From assembly GCF_020881035.1 (NCBI RefSeq), contig NZ_JAJITC010000012.1, positions 1 through 64,000 of the forward strand: 64,000 bases of DNA, read 5' to 3'. Source of the DNA: Paraburkholderia translucens (GTDB lineage Bacteria; Pseudomonadota; Gammaproteobacteria; Burkholderiales; Burkholderiaceae). The notes under the pieces are model-generated. The model ran no database searches. It worked only from the letters and a program-made list of their open reading frames with translations, and had not been told where the DNA came from. Positions 8,374-16,529 of the stretch are shown here, piece by piece (position 1 is the stretch's first letter; the number at the start of each line of letters is the position of its first letter). The position numbers were made by a program, and so were the translations under genes.

Positions 8374-8958
8374 TCACACTATGCGTGCCGCTTCGTCGAA
8401 CGAAAAACGCGGGCTGCGCGCAAACAGCTTTGACGGATCGCCATAGCCAAGATTGATCAGGAAGTTCGTCTTCACGGTCGTGCCCGCAAAGAACGCTTCG
8501 TCGACCTTGGCCGCATCGAAGCCGGACATCGGCCCGGTATCGAGGCCGAGCGCACGCGCGGCAAGAATCATATAGCCGCCTTGCAGCGTCGAGTTGCGAA
8601 ATGCCGTATCCGCGATCAACCGCTCGTTGCCGGCAAACCAACTGCGTGCATCCACATGAGGAAAGAGCTTGGGCAGATGCTCGTAGAAGGCCATGTCCAT
8701 GCCGACGATCACCGTGACCGGCGCGGCCATCGTCTTCTCGAGATTGCCGGCCGACAGCGCCGGGCGCAGTTTTTCCTTGCCCTCCGGCGTCTTGACGAAC
8801 ACGAAGCGCCCCGGGCTCGAATTGGCCGAGGTCGGGCCAAGCAGTACGAGTTCGGTCAGATGGCGCAACACGGCGTCGTCGATTGGCTTGTTTTGCCAGC
8901 CGTTGTGTGTACGCGCTTCTCGAAAGAGTTGTGCGAGCGCCTGATCGGAAAGTGTCAT
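8374..8958 (-). CDS. Nitroreductase-family protein, RutE/malonic-semialdehyde-reductase-like
   Basis: This 194-residue protein is an FMN-dependent nitroreductase fold of the RutE/HadB subgroup. Marker stretches are ALAQLFREARTHNGW, PTSANSSPGRFVF, NSTLQGGYMILAARALGLDTGPMSGFD and NFLINLGYGDPSKLF. RutE reduces malonic semialdehyde to 3-hydroxypropionate in pyrimidine degradation. No other rut gene is nearby, so a general NAD(P)H-dependent reductase role is equally possible. I start at the ATG at 8958 (MTLSDQALAQ); the reading frame stays open far upstream, but that part overlaps alkB and looks noncoding. It is divergent from alkB. Confidence 0.88.
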   Translation of the reverse strand: MTLSDQALAQLFREARTHNGWQNKPIDDAVLRHLTELVLLGPTSANSSPGRFVFVKTPEGKEKLRPALSAGNLEKTMAAPVTVIVGMDMAFYEHLPKLFPHVDARSWFAGNERLIADTAFRNSTLQGGYMILAARALGLDTGPMSGFDAAKVDEAFFAGTTVKTNFLINLGYGDPSKLFARSPRFSFDEAARIV

Positions 8959-9102
8959 GAAAGTGGCCCCTGCGAAAGGAAAGAGGGAACGCGCAGAGAG
9001 TCGCGTCGAATGAAAGAGCAACGCGCGTGAATCACCTGGCGTGCCGTTGTCGCCATAATAGCCAAGGCGTATTTCCGCGCCCGCTTGCATCCCCACATTC
9101 CA

Positions 9103-9702
9103 ATGACCGACCTTTTCAACGACCTGCCCGCGCCCGACGTCGACTGGTTTCCCGACTGGCTCGAAGCGGGGGTGGCAGAACGCCTGCTGACCCGTCTGAT
9201 CGACGAAGTGCAATGGCGCCAGGACATGATGGGCACACCTGGCGGCCGTGTTGCACTGCCGCGTCTGACCGCATGGCAGGGTGAGCCGGACGCGGTGTAC
9301 GTTTACTCGGGCATCCGCAACGTGCCGCAAGCGTGGACGCCCGCCGTCGCGGAACTGAAAGCCGCCGTCGAGGCGACCAGTGGCGCGCGTTTTAACAGCG
9401 TACTGCTGAATCGTTATCGCAGCGGCGCCGACAGCATGGGCTGGCACGCGGACCGCGAACCGGAGCTCGGCAGGCAACCGGTGATCGCGTCGGTGAGCCT
9501 CGGCGTCGCGCGCACGTTCGATCTGCGGCACAACCGCAGCGGCGTGGTGCATTCGTTCTCGCTGAAAGGCGGCAGCCTGCTCGTGATGAAGGGCGATACC
9601 CAGGCGCAGTGGCGTCATCGGGTGCCGAAGGAGCCGCGCGTGAGCGGCGAGCGCATCAATTTGACGTTTCGCTGGGTCACCCCGAGAGCCGCGCCCACCT
9701 GA
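9103..9702 (+). CDS. alkB: AlkB-like 2-oxoglutarate/Fe(II) DNA/RNA demethylase
   Basis: This 199-residue protein is an AlkB-family oxygenase that removes alkyl lesions from nucleic-acid bases using Fe(II), O2 and 2-oxoglutarate. Visible ligands are H115 and D117 in GWHADREPE and the distal H172 in RHRVPKE. The 2-oxoglutarate arginines are in RINLTFR near the C-terminus, and LNRYRSGAD precedes the metal site as in the family. The length is that of the AlkB/ALKBH2-3 core. The ATG at 9103 (MTDLFND) is preferred over a TTG six codons upstream. It is a single gene, divergent from the nitroreductase gene. Confidence 0.93.
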   Translation: MTDLFNDLPAPDVDWFPDWLEAGVAERLLTRLIDEVQWRQDMMGTPGGRVALPRLTAWQGEPDAVYVYSGIRNVPQAWTPAVAELKAAVEATSGARFNSVLLNRYRSGADSMGWHADREPELGRQPVIASVSLGVARTFDLRHNRSGVVHSFSLKGGSLLVMKGDTQAQWRHRVPKEPRVSGERINLTFRWVTPRAAPT

Positions 9703-9735
9703 AACACGCAGCAGCCATCCGCGGAGCGCCGCGCT

Positions 9736-9751
9736 ATATCAAAATTGATAT
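9736..9751. promoter_or_regulatory. Dyad upstream of ytfQ
   Basis: ATATCAA-AA-TTGATAT is a perfect 7-base inverted repeat with a 2-base centre, lying 133 bases before the ytfQ start. Its size and position suit a repressor or activator site for the sugar importer. No regulator gene is adjacent, so the binding protein is unknown. Confidence 0.45.
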
Positions 9752-9761
9752 CGAGGGCGCG

Positions 9762-9773
9762 AATCATATGATT
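9762..9773. promoter_or_regulatory. Second dyad upstream of ytfQ
   Basis: AATCATATGATT is a perfect 12-base palindrome ten bases after the first dyad, with GGTTAACGCG following shortly. Two adjacent dyads suggest a compound operator or an operator overlapping the promoter. Confidence 0.35.
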
Positions 9774-9883
9774 GGACGGTTAACGCGTCGCACAGTACGC
9801 TACATCACGATCCAGACACCGTGAGGGCCGCTAGGGCCGGGCAGACCACTGGGTCATCTACACAACAACGATTGGAGACTGTC

Positions 9884-10870
9884 ATGGCGAATACACGACG
9901 TGCAGCGTGCCGCGCTCTGGGCGCGCTCGCGCTTTCCGCGAGTCTCGGAGCGCTGACGCTGGCCACGCGCGGCGCACATGCCGAGGACAAGAAAATTACG
10001 CTCGGTTTTGCGCAGGTCGGCGCGGAAAGCGCATGGCGCACCGCGAATACCGAATCGGTGAAGTCGGCGGCGGCGGATGCCGGCATCAACCTCAAATTCT
10101 CCGACGCTCAGCAGAAACAGGAAAACCAGATCAAGGCGATCCGCTCGTATATCGCGCAGAAGGTCGACGTGATCGCGTTCTCGCCGGTCGTCGAATCGGG
10201 ATGGGAACCGGTGCTGCTCGAAGCTAAAGCCGCGAAAATTCCGGTGATCCTGACCGACCGCAACATCGACGTGAAGGACACCTCGCTGTACGTGACGATG
10301 ATCGGCTCGGACTTCCTCGAAGAAGGACGGCGCGGCGGCAAATGGCTCGCGGACCACTACAAGGACGACAAAGGCCCGATCAATATCGCCGAACTGCAGG
10401 GCACCGTCGGCTCCGCCCCTGCCAACGACCGCCACGCGGGTCTGATCGAAGTGATCAAGAACGATCCGAAGTTCAAGATCATCGCGTCGCAAAGCGGCGA
10501 CTTCACGCTCGCCGGCGGCAAGCAGGTGATGGAAGCGTTCATCAAGACCTACGGCAACAAGATCAACGTCGTCTATGCTCATAACGACGACATGGCGCTC
10601 GGCGCGATTCAGGCGATGGAAGAAGCCGGCATGCATCCGGGCAAGGACATCGTCGTGGTTTCGTTCGACGCGACGAAGGGCGGCTTCCAGGCGATGGCAG
10701 CAGGCAAGATGAACGTCGACGTGGAATGCAGCCCGCTGCTCGGACCGCAGCTGATGTCGGCGGTGAAAGACGTGGTGGCTGGCAAGCCGCTGCCCAAGCG
10801 CATCCTGACTCAGGAGACCGTCTTCCCGATGAGCGTGGCCGCGCAAACGCTGCCGTCACGTAAGTACTGA
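9884..10870 (+). CDS. ytfQ: Galactofuranose-type ABC transporter, periplasmic binding protein
   Basis: This 328-residue protein is a periplasmic binding protein of the ribose/galactose (peripla_BP_4) type, and collinear with E. coli YtfQ, which binds galactofuranose. Matching stretches include LGFAQVGAESAWRTANTESVK, QQKQENQIKAIRS, VVESGWEPVLLEAK, LQGTVGSAPANDR, SQSGDFTLAGGKQVMEAFIK and VYAHNDDMALGAIQAMEEAG. A signal peptide is clear (RRAACRALGALALSASLG, cleavage near AHA-ED, residues 30-32). The ATG at 9884 follows GGAGACTGTC. It is the first gene of the four-gene importer and is separated from the ATPase gene by a terminator-like hairpin. Confidence 0.93.
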   Translation: MANTRRAACRALGALALSASLGALTLATRGAHAEDKKITLGFAQVGAESAWRTANTESVKSAAADAGINLKFSDAQQKQENQIKAIRSYIAQKVDVIAFSPVVESGWEPVLLEAKAAKIPVILTDRNIDVKDTSLYVTMIGSDFLEEGRRGGKWLADHYKDDKGPINIAELQGTVGSAPANDRHAGLIEVIKNDPKFKIIASQSGDFTLAGGKQVMEAFIKTYGNKINVVYAHNDDMALGAIQAMEEAGMHPGKDIVVVSFDATKGGFQAMAAGKMNVDVECSPLLGPQLMSAVKDVVAGKPLPKRILTQETVFPMSVAAQTLPSRKY

Positions 10871-10969
10871 CGCGGCGCGTGCGGTCTTCAGGCGCTGGGG
10901 CCAACGGGCTCACAGCGCGAAGGAGATGCGCAGTACGGACTCATCGAACAGGTTTCTCCAGTGGTGCCT

Positions 10970-11008
10970 GACCGCCCGGGCTGCTTCGGCAGCGGGCGGT
11001 CTCTTTTC
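10970..11008 (+). terminator. UUCG-loop hairpin terminator/attenuator inside the ytf operon
   Basis: GACCGCCCG (10970-10978) pairs perfectly with CGGGCGGTC (10993-11001). Inside it, CTGC (10981-10984) and GCAG (10989-10992) close a TTCG tetraloop, and the downstream strand is followed by TCTTTTC. This is a strong intrinsic terminator shape located 99 bases after ytfQ and 55 before ytfR. It probably stops part of the transcription so that the binding protein is made in excess of the membrane complex. Confidence 0.75.
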
Positions 11009-11062
11009 AGGAGGATGCCGCTGGAACCTGCCGAATCACGCATAGCCGATCGAGCGAGGTCC

Positions 11063-12697
11063 ATGACCCATTCAGCAACCGAATCAAATCAGCCGGAGCG
11101 CGGCACGCCGGGCGCACCCAGCCCACGGAATGGCGTGAGCGCGCGCGAACCCATTCTGGAGACCTCCGGCGTCAGCAAGACATTTCCGGGCGTGAAGGCG
11201 CTGCAGCGCGTCGACTTTCGCCTGTTTCCCGGCGAGGTCCATACGCTGATGGGCCAGAACGGCGCCGGCAAATCCACCTTGATCAACGTACTCACAGGCG
11301 TGCTCGCACCCGATGCCGGCACGATCCGCCTGGGCGGCGAGGTGGTCGCCTTTGCGTCCCCCCAGGAAGCCGAGGCGGCAGGCGTGCGCACGCTGTACCA
11401 GGAAGTGAACCTGTGCCCGAATCTGTCGGTCGCGGAGAACATCTTCGCGGGCCGGCAACCGCGCCGCTTCGGCGCGATCGACTGGGCCGACATCAAGCGC
11501 CGTGCCCAGCAAGCGCTCGCGCGCCTCGACGTGTCGCTCGACGTCACGCGCTCGCTCGACGCCTATCCGATCGCCGTGCAACAGATGGTCGCGATCGCGC
11601 GAGCGTTGTCCGTTGACGCACGCGTATTGATTCTCGACGAACCGACCTCGAGCCTGGACGACGGTGAAGTCGCACAGCTTTTCAAAATTCTTCGGCATCT
11701 TAAGCAATCTGGCATCGCGATCCTGTTCGTCACGCACTTCATCGAGCAGACCTATGCGATCTCCGATCGCATCACGGTGATGCGCAACGGCGAACGCGAA
11801 GGCGAATATCTCGCGCGCGATCTGCCCGCGGATCAACTGGTCGCGAAGATGGTCGGCCACGAGCGCATGAGCGCGCGTCTGCGCGAAGCGGCGCATGAAG
11901 GGCAGGCGGCCGACGATCTCCAGGAAATCGCGCAAGACCACGCGGAGACACGCGACGCAACGGCCGAGCGGCCGTTCGTCGAGTTGCGCGGCGTCGGCCG
12001 GCGCGGCACGTTGCAGCCGATCGATCTCGAAGTGCAGTCGGGCAAGATTCTCGGCCTCGCGGGGCTGCTCGGCTCGGGCCGCACCGAAACCGCGCGCCTG
12101 TTGTTCGGCGCCGACCGCGCCGACAGCGGCACGATCGTCGTCAACGGGCGCGTCGTGCGGCTGCGCTCGCCGCACGACGCGGTGCGCCATGGCATCGGCT
12201 ATTGCGCGGAAGACCGCAAGAAGGAGGGTATCGTCGGTGAGTTGTCGATCCGCGAGAACATCGTGCTCGCGTTGCAGGCGCGGCGCGGCTGGTGGCGCAA
12301 GATCAGCCGGCAGCGTGCGCGTGAATTGGCCGATGTGTGGATCGAGCGGCTCGGCATCAAGGCATCCGACGCCGAGCAGCCTATCGCTTTGCTATCCGGC
12401 GGCAACCAGCAGAAGGCGCTGCTCGCACGCTGGCTCGCGACCGATCCGAAACTGCTGATTCTCGACGAGCCGACTCGCGGCATCGACGTCGCCGCGAAGT
12501 TCGACATCATGGACCGGCTGCTCGCGCTATGCGCGAACGGGCTGTCCGTCCTGTTCATCTCGTCCGAGATCAGCGAGGTGCTGCGCGTGAGCCACCGCGT
12601 CGCGGTGCTGCGCGATCGCCGCAAGATCGCCGAAGTGGCCGGTAACGCATCGAACGAAGACAACATCTACCGACTCATCGCAGGGAGCGGCGAATGA
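11063..12697 (+). CDS. ytfR: Galactofuranose-type ABC transporter, double ATPase
   Basis: This 544-residue protein carries two ABC ATPase domains in tandem, as in RbsA/AraG/YtfR importers. The first (about 30-270) has the full Walker A GQNGAGKST and Walker B VLILDEPTSSLDDGE. The second (about 290-540) has a degenerate P-loop GLLGSGRTE, the signature LSGGNQQKALLARWL and Walker B LLILDEPTRGIDV, which is the usual asymmetry of the family. The start at 11063 follows GAGCGAGGTCC; an earlier in-frame start at 10961 would lie upstream of the hairpin terminator. The stop overlaps ytfT by ATGA. Confidence 0.93.
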   Translation: MTHSATESNQPERGTPGAPSPRNGVSAREPILETSGVSKTFPGVKALQRVDFRLFPGEVHTLMGQNGAGKSTLINVLTGVLAPDAGTIRLGGEVVAFASPQEAEAAGVRTLYQEVNLCPNLSVAENIFAGRQPRRFGAIDWADIKRRAQQALARLDVSLDVTRSLDAYPIAVQQMVAIARALSVDARVLILDEPTSSLDDGEVAQLFKILRHLKQSGIAILFVTHFIEQTYAISDRITVMRNGEREGEYLARDLPADQLVAKMVGHERMSARLREAAHEGQAADDLQEIAQDHAETRDATAERPFVELRGVGRRGTLQPIDLEVQSGKILGLAGLLGSGRTETARLLFGADRADSGTIVVNGRVVRLRSPHDAVRHGIGYCAEDRKKEGIVGELSIRENIVLALQARRGWWRKISRQRARELADVWIERLGIKASDAEQPIALLSGGNQQKALLARWLATDPKLLILDEPTRGIDVAAKFDIMDRLLALCANGLSVLFISSEISEVLRVSHRVAVLRDRRKIAEVAGNASNEDNIYRLIAGSGE

Positions 12698-13737
12698 AGC
12701 TATCGAACTGGTTCGCGCGCGACGGCGCCGAGCGTCCACTGCTATGGCCGTGCGTGACGCTCGTGTTGCTGTGCGGACTGAATCTGCTGGTCAATCCGCA
12801 TTTTCTTGCGCTGCGCGTGCTCGACGGCCACCTGTTCGGCGCGCCGATCGACATTCTGAATCGCGCGGCGCCGCTCGTGCTCGTCGCGATCGGCATGACG
12901 CTCGTGATCGCAACGCGCGGCATCGACATTTCTGTTGGCGCGGTGGTCGCGATCGCGGGCGCCGCGGCTGCGGAGATTCTCGCGACGCAGGCCGTGCCGA
13001 GCGGCGGCCTGATCGCGCAGGCATTGCTGGCGGCGCTCGTCGTCGGCGTATTGAGCGGCATGTGGAACGGGCTGCTAGTGGCATTCGTCGGCATGCAGCC
13101 GATCATCGCGACGCTGATTCTGATGGTCGCGGGCCGCGGCATTGCGCAACTGCTCACCGCCGGGCAGATCATTCCGATCGGCGCGCCCGGCTATCTGTTC
13201 GTCGGCGGCGGCTACTGGCTCGGCGTGCCGTTCTCGGTGTGGATCGCGGCGGTGGCCGTACTGGCGACCGCCGCATTGGTGGAGGGAACGGCGCTCGGAC
13301 TCTTCATCCGGGCGATCGGCGTGAATCCGGTTGCGACCCGGCTCGTGGGCCTGCGCTCGAAGGCGATCGTGTTCGCGGTGTACAGCTTCTCGGGCTTGAC
13401 CGCGGCGCTGGCCGGCATCCTGATCAGCTCGAACGTGCGTAGCGCGGACGGCAACAACGCGGGCCTGCTGCTCGAACTCGACGCCATTCTCGCCGTGACG
13501 CTCGGCGGCACGTCGCTGCTCGGCGGCCGCTTCAGTTTCGCGGGCACGATACTCGGCGCGCTGATTATTCAGACACTCACGTATACGACGTATTCGATCG
13601 GCGTGCCGCCGGAGGCGACGCTCGTCGTCAAGGCGGCCGTGGTGCTCGCGGTCAGCGTGATCCAGTCGCCGGCGGCGCGCGCGCTCGCGGTGTCGTTCGG
13701 CGCGTCGCTCGTCAAATCGCGTGAGGTGGCACGATGA
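12694..13737 (+). CDS. ytfT: Galactofuranose-type ABC transporter, permease 1
   Basis: This 347-residue inner-membrane permease is of the RbsC/BPD_transp_2 family, with about nine hydrophobic helices. Family landmarks are VAIGMTLVIATRGIDISVGAVVAIAG, FVGMQPIIATLILMVAGRGIA, NPVATRLVGLRSK and LLELDAILAVTLGGTSLLGGRFSFAGTILGALII. Its start overlaps the ytfR stop by four bases and its stop overlaps yjfF by four bases, so the three are translationally coupled. YtfT and YjfF form the heteromeric pore in E. coli. Confidence 0.92.
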   Translation: MKLSNWFARDGAERPLLWPCVTLVLLCGLNLLVNPHFLALRVLDGHLFGAPIDILNRAAPLVLVAIGMTLVIATRGIDISVGAVVAIAGAAAAEILATQAVPSGGLIAQALLAALVVGVLSGMWNGLLVAFVGMQPIIATLILMVAGRGIAQLLTAGQIIPIGAPGYLFVGGGYWLGVPFSVWIAAVAVLATAALVEGTALGLFIRAIGVNPVATRLVGLRSKAIVFAVYSFSGLTAALAGILISSNVRSADGNNAGLLLELDAILAVTLGGTSLLGGRFSFAGTILGALIIQTLTYTTYSIGVPPEATLVVKAAVVLAVSVIQSPAARALAVSFGASLVKSREVAR

Positions 13738-14834
13738 CGCGCGTTCTCGAAGCACTCGCACGCGTGGTCGATCCGCGCACGCTGCCGATCGCGGTGACGA
13801 TCCTGCTGTTCTGCGCGTTGTTCGGCTTTGGCTCGGTGATGTACACCGGTTTCTTCTCCTGGCAGGTGTTGCTCGATCTGCTCGTCGACAACGCGTTCCT
13901 GCTGATCGTCGCGATCGGGATGACGTTCGTGATCGTGTCGGGCGGTATCGATCTGTCGGTGGGCTCCATCGTCGCGCTGACGACGATCGTCGAGGCCGTG
14001 CTGTCCGAGCACATGCATGTGTCGGTATGGCTCGTCATTCCGATCGTGCTGCTGATGGGCACCGTGTTCGGCGCGGTGCAGGGCGCGCTCATTCATTACT
14101 TCCGCTTGCAGGCGTTCATCGTGACGCTGGCGGGGATGTTTTTCGCGCGTGGCCTGTGCTTCCTGATCACGACACAGTCGATCACGATCACCGATCCGAC
14201 GTTCAAGGCGATCTCCGCGTATCGTCTCAGTCTCGGCGTCGGTTCGGTATCGGCGAACGTGCTGATCGCGCTCGCGACCCTCGCCGCTGCGATTTACGTC
14301 GCGCATTACACGCGCTTCGGACGCAACGTGTATGCGGTCGGCGGCAACCCGCGCTCGGCGCTGCTGATGGGGTTGCCGGTCGGCCAGACGCGGATCGGCG
14401 TGTATGCGCTGAGCGGTTTCTGTTCGGCCCTCGGCGGTGCGGTGTTCACGTTCTATGTGCTGTCGGGTTATGGACTGCAAGGGCAGGGCATGGAGCTCGA
14501 TGCAATCGCGGCGACGGTGATTGGCGGCACGCTGCTGACCGGCGGCGTCGGATACGTTCTCGGCTCGCTGTTCGGCGTCGGCATTCTCGGCACGATTCAG
14601 ACGCTGATTACATTCGACGGCACGCTCAGTTCGTGGTGGACGCGGATCGTGATCGGTGCGCTGCTGTGCGCGTTCTGTCTGCTGCAGCGCTTGATCGAGC
14701 GGCACGCGAAGTCGATCGGCCGGCTCGGCGGTACCGGTGCGATCGCAACGACGGGACATGCGCAGGGGCACGAGGAGACCTCGACGGCGGCGTCGTCGTC
14801 GGATTCGCAGGTGTTGGGAAGGGCGCCGGGCTAG
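13734..14834 (+). CDS. yjfF: Galactofuranose-type ABC transporter, permease 2
   Basis: This 366-residue permease is the second RbsC-type membrane subunit. It shows VAIGMTFVIVSGGIDLSVGSIVALT, LQAFIVTLAGMFFARGLCFLI, GRNVYAVGGNPRSALLMGLPV and LDAIAATVIGGTLLTGGVGYVLGSLFGVG, the pattern of YjfF. The last 40 residues are a polar tail with an Ala/Ser-rich stretch beyond the final helix, longer than usual. It is last in the operon, followed by a 140-base gap to a convergent gene. Confidence 0.92.
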   Translation: MTRVLEALARVVDPRTLPIAVTILLFCALFGFGSVMYTGFFSWQVLLDLLVDNAFLLIVAIGMTFVIVSGGIDLSVGSIVALTTIVEAVLSEHMHVSVWLVIPIVLLMGTVFGAVQGALIHYFRLQAFIVTLAGMFFARGLCFLITTQSITITDPTFKAISAYRLSLGVGSVSANVLIALATLAAAIYVAHYTRFGRNVYAVGGNPRSALLMGLPVGQTRIGVYALSGFCSALGGAVFTFYVLSGYGLQGQGMELDAIAATVIGGTLLTGGVGYVLGSLFGVGILGTIQTLITFDGTLSSWWTRIVIGALLCAFCLLQRLIERHAKSIGRLGGTGAIATTGHAQGHEETSTAASSSDSQVLGRAPG

Positions 14835-14974
14835 GGCGCGTCCTTCCATCGCTTCAAACCGCGGCGGCCCGGCGCTGGGCGCGCCGCATCCCCGTCCCCA
14901 TCAGACGCCGCCTGTCACGCAGTGGCCGCCGAACCGCGCCACTGCACCCGATGCGTTTCGCATAGACGGCACGC

Positions 14975-15349
14975 TCAGCGGCGCGAACGCGGCGGAATAC
15001 GAAACCACGTGAGTGCCACGACCAGCAGGAACGCCACATAGGCGGTCGCGAACACCCAGCCGGGCAAGTCGTAATACAGCCAGTAGCTGACCCAGCGCTG
15101 GACGAAGCCTCGCTGTCCTGGCTGCCCCGTGCGCAGCCAGTCTTCCAGTACCGTCAGCGGGCACGGTATGTCCAGGATGGCGAGAAGCGCGACGAGGCCT
15201 ATCGCACCGAGATGCGTGAGGCGGAACGCGCGGTTGCGTATCCAGCCGCGTTTTAACCACGCACCCGCCCAGATCGCGAGCAGCCCGCCGACGATGAAGA
15301 GCACGACGAGCGCGTGCAACACAAGAACGGTATTGGCCAGCCAGTTCAT
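14975..15349 (-). CDS. DUF2784-like membrane protein
   Basis: This 124-residue protein has four predicted membrane helices and the DUF2784 pattern: an N-terminal NTVLVLHALVVLFIVGGLL helix, CPLTVLEDWLR (Cys-Pro after the third helix) and a long amphipathic WVSYWLYYDLPGWVF segment. The family has no assigned function. The ATG at 15349 (MNWLANTV) starts directly at the first helix; an in-frame start at 15463 would add a polar stretch that looks noncoding. It is convergent with the ytf operon and divergent from ppk2. Confidence 0.8.
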   Translation of the reverse strand: MNWLANTVLVLHALVVLFIVGGLLAIWAGAWLKRGWIRNRAFRLTHLGAIGLVALLAILDIPCPLTVLEDWLRTGQPGQRGFVQRWVSYWLYYDLPGWVFATAYVAFLLVVALTWFRIPPRSRR

Positions 15350-15537
15350 GACGCTCCTCGCAGCCGCGTTCACGCCGCTTTCCTTGTCCTCACTGCCCGA
15401 TTGTCGATGATTTCGCGCATCTGAGTCGACCGACCGTGCCGCCAAATAACTGGAGCGGTGCATCCAGCGTGACCTATTATCAGGAAAGGTATGAGTAGGA
15501 CGACTGCGGTTGCGATGCTTGCCGTGGAGAAAGGGCG

Positions 15538-16485
15538 ATGGTTCGCAAGGAAATACTCGACCTGGTGCGGGTGTACACCGATCCGTTCCGCGTCACGAGA
15601 GGCAAGGATTTCTTTCTGAAGAATTTCGATGCCGGCGATACGCTGGGACTCGAAATGGATAAGGCGGAGGCGCAGCGACTTCTCCAGCGCGGTTCGAAAT
15701 GGCTCGCGATGGAGCAGGAGGTCCTCTACGCACAGGACTCCTGGTCCGTGCTGCTGGTGTTTCAGGCCATGGACGCCGCGGGCAAGGATGGGACGATCAA
15801 GCACGTCATGTCGCGCGTCAATCCGCAGGGGTGTGATGTCTTCTCGTTCAAGCAGCCATCGGCTGAGGATCTCTCCCACGACTTTCTGTGGCGCTATTGC
15901 ACGAAGGTGCCCGGGCGCGGGCACATTGGCATTTTCAATCGCTCGTACTATGAGGAAGTGCTGGTGGTCCGCGTGCATCAGCAGCTCTTCCATGCGCAAA
16001 AGATCCCCCCGGCATGCGTCGGCAACGACATCTGGAACGAGCGCCTCGCCGACATCGCGCGGTTCGAGGACTATCTCACGCGCCAGGGCGTGGTGATCCT
16101 CAAGTTCTATCTGAACCTGTCGTTCGCGGAGCAGAAGAATCGATTCATGGAGCGCCTTCACAATCCCGAGAAGCACTGGAAGTTTTCCGCAGCCGACATT
16201 CGCGAGCGTCGGTACTGGAACGACTACATGCACGCCTATGAAGAGGCCATCCGCGCGACGGCGTCCGAAGCGGCCCCGTGGTACGTCGTGCCCGCCGACA
16301 ACAAGCCCTTCTCGCGCCTCGTCGTCGCGGCTGCGATCGTCGAGGCCGTCGAGAAGCTCGACCTCCAATATCCGAAACCCACGCAAGCGCAGATGCAGGA
16401 TCTCGCCGCGGCGAGGAAGGAAATCGACGCTGAAGCGGTAGACGGCATGAGACGCGATCAACCAGCGGGCAATCCCGACCATTGA
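15538..16485 (+). CDS. ppk2: Polyphosphate kinase 2 family protein
   Basis: This 315-residue protein is a PPK2, which moves phosphate between polyphosphate and nucleotides in the cytoplasm. Walker A is FQAMDAAGKDGTIKHVMS (about residues 77-94), Walker B is IFNRSYYEEVLVVRVH, and the lid region has HNPEKHWKFSAADIRER. PWYVVPADNKPFSRL near residue 258 is the conserved C-terminal core. Length and motifs fit a one-domain PPK2; the class (ADP, GDP or AMP as acceptor) cannot be fixed by eye. GGAGAAAGG precedes the ATG. It is followed 44 bases later by a P-type ATPase gene, so they may be cotranscribed. Confidence 0.92.
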   Translation: MVRKEILDLVRVYTDPFRVTRGKDFFLKNFDAGDTLGLEMDKAEAQRLLQRGSKWLAMEQEVLYAQDSWSVLLVFQAMDAAGKDGTIKHVMSRVNPQGCDVFSFKQPSAEDLSHDFLWRYCTKVPGRGHIGIFNRSYYEEVLVVRVHQQLFHAQKIPPACVGNDIWNERLADIARFEDYLTRQGVVILKFYLNLSFAEQKNRFMERLHNPEKHWKFSAADIRERRYWNDYMHAYEEAIRATASEAAPWYVVPADNKPFSRLVVAAAIVEAVEKLDLQYPKPTQAQMQDLAAARKEIDAEAVDGMRRDQPAGNPDH

Positions 16486-16529
16486 GATCCGCCCCTGACC
16501 CGAAATCACCGGAACCGGGAGAGACGAGG

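Noticed and set aside
8374..9618. Extended 414-codon version of the nitroreductase
   Set aside because: The extra N-terminal 220 codons are antisense to alkB and have no family similarity.
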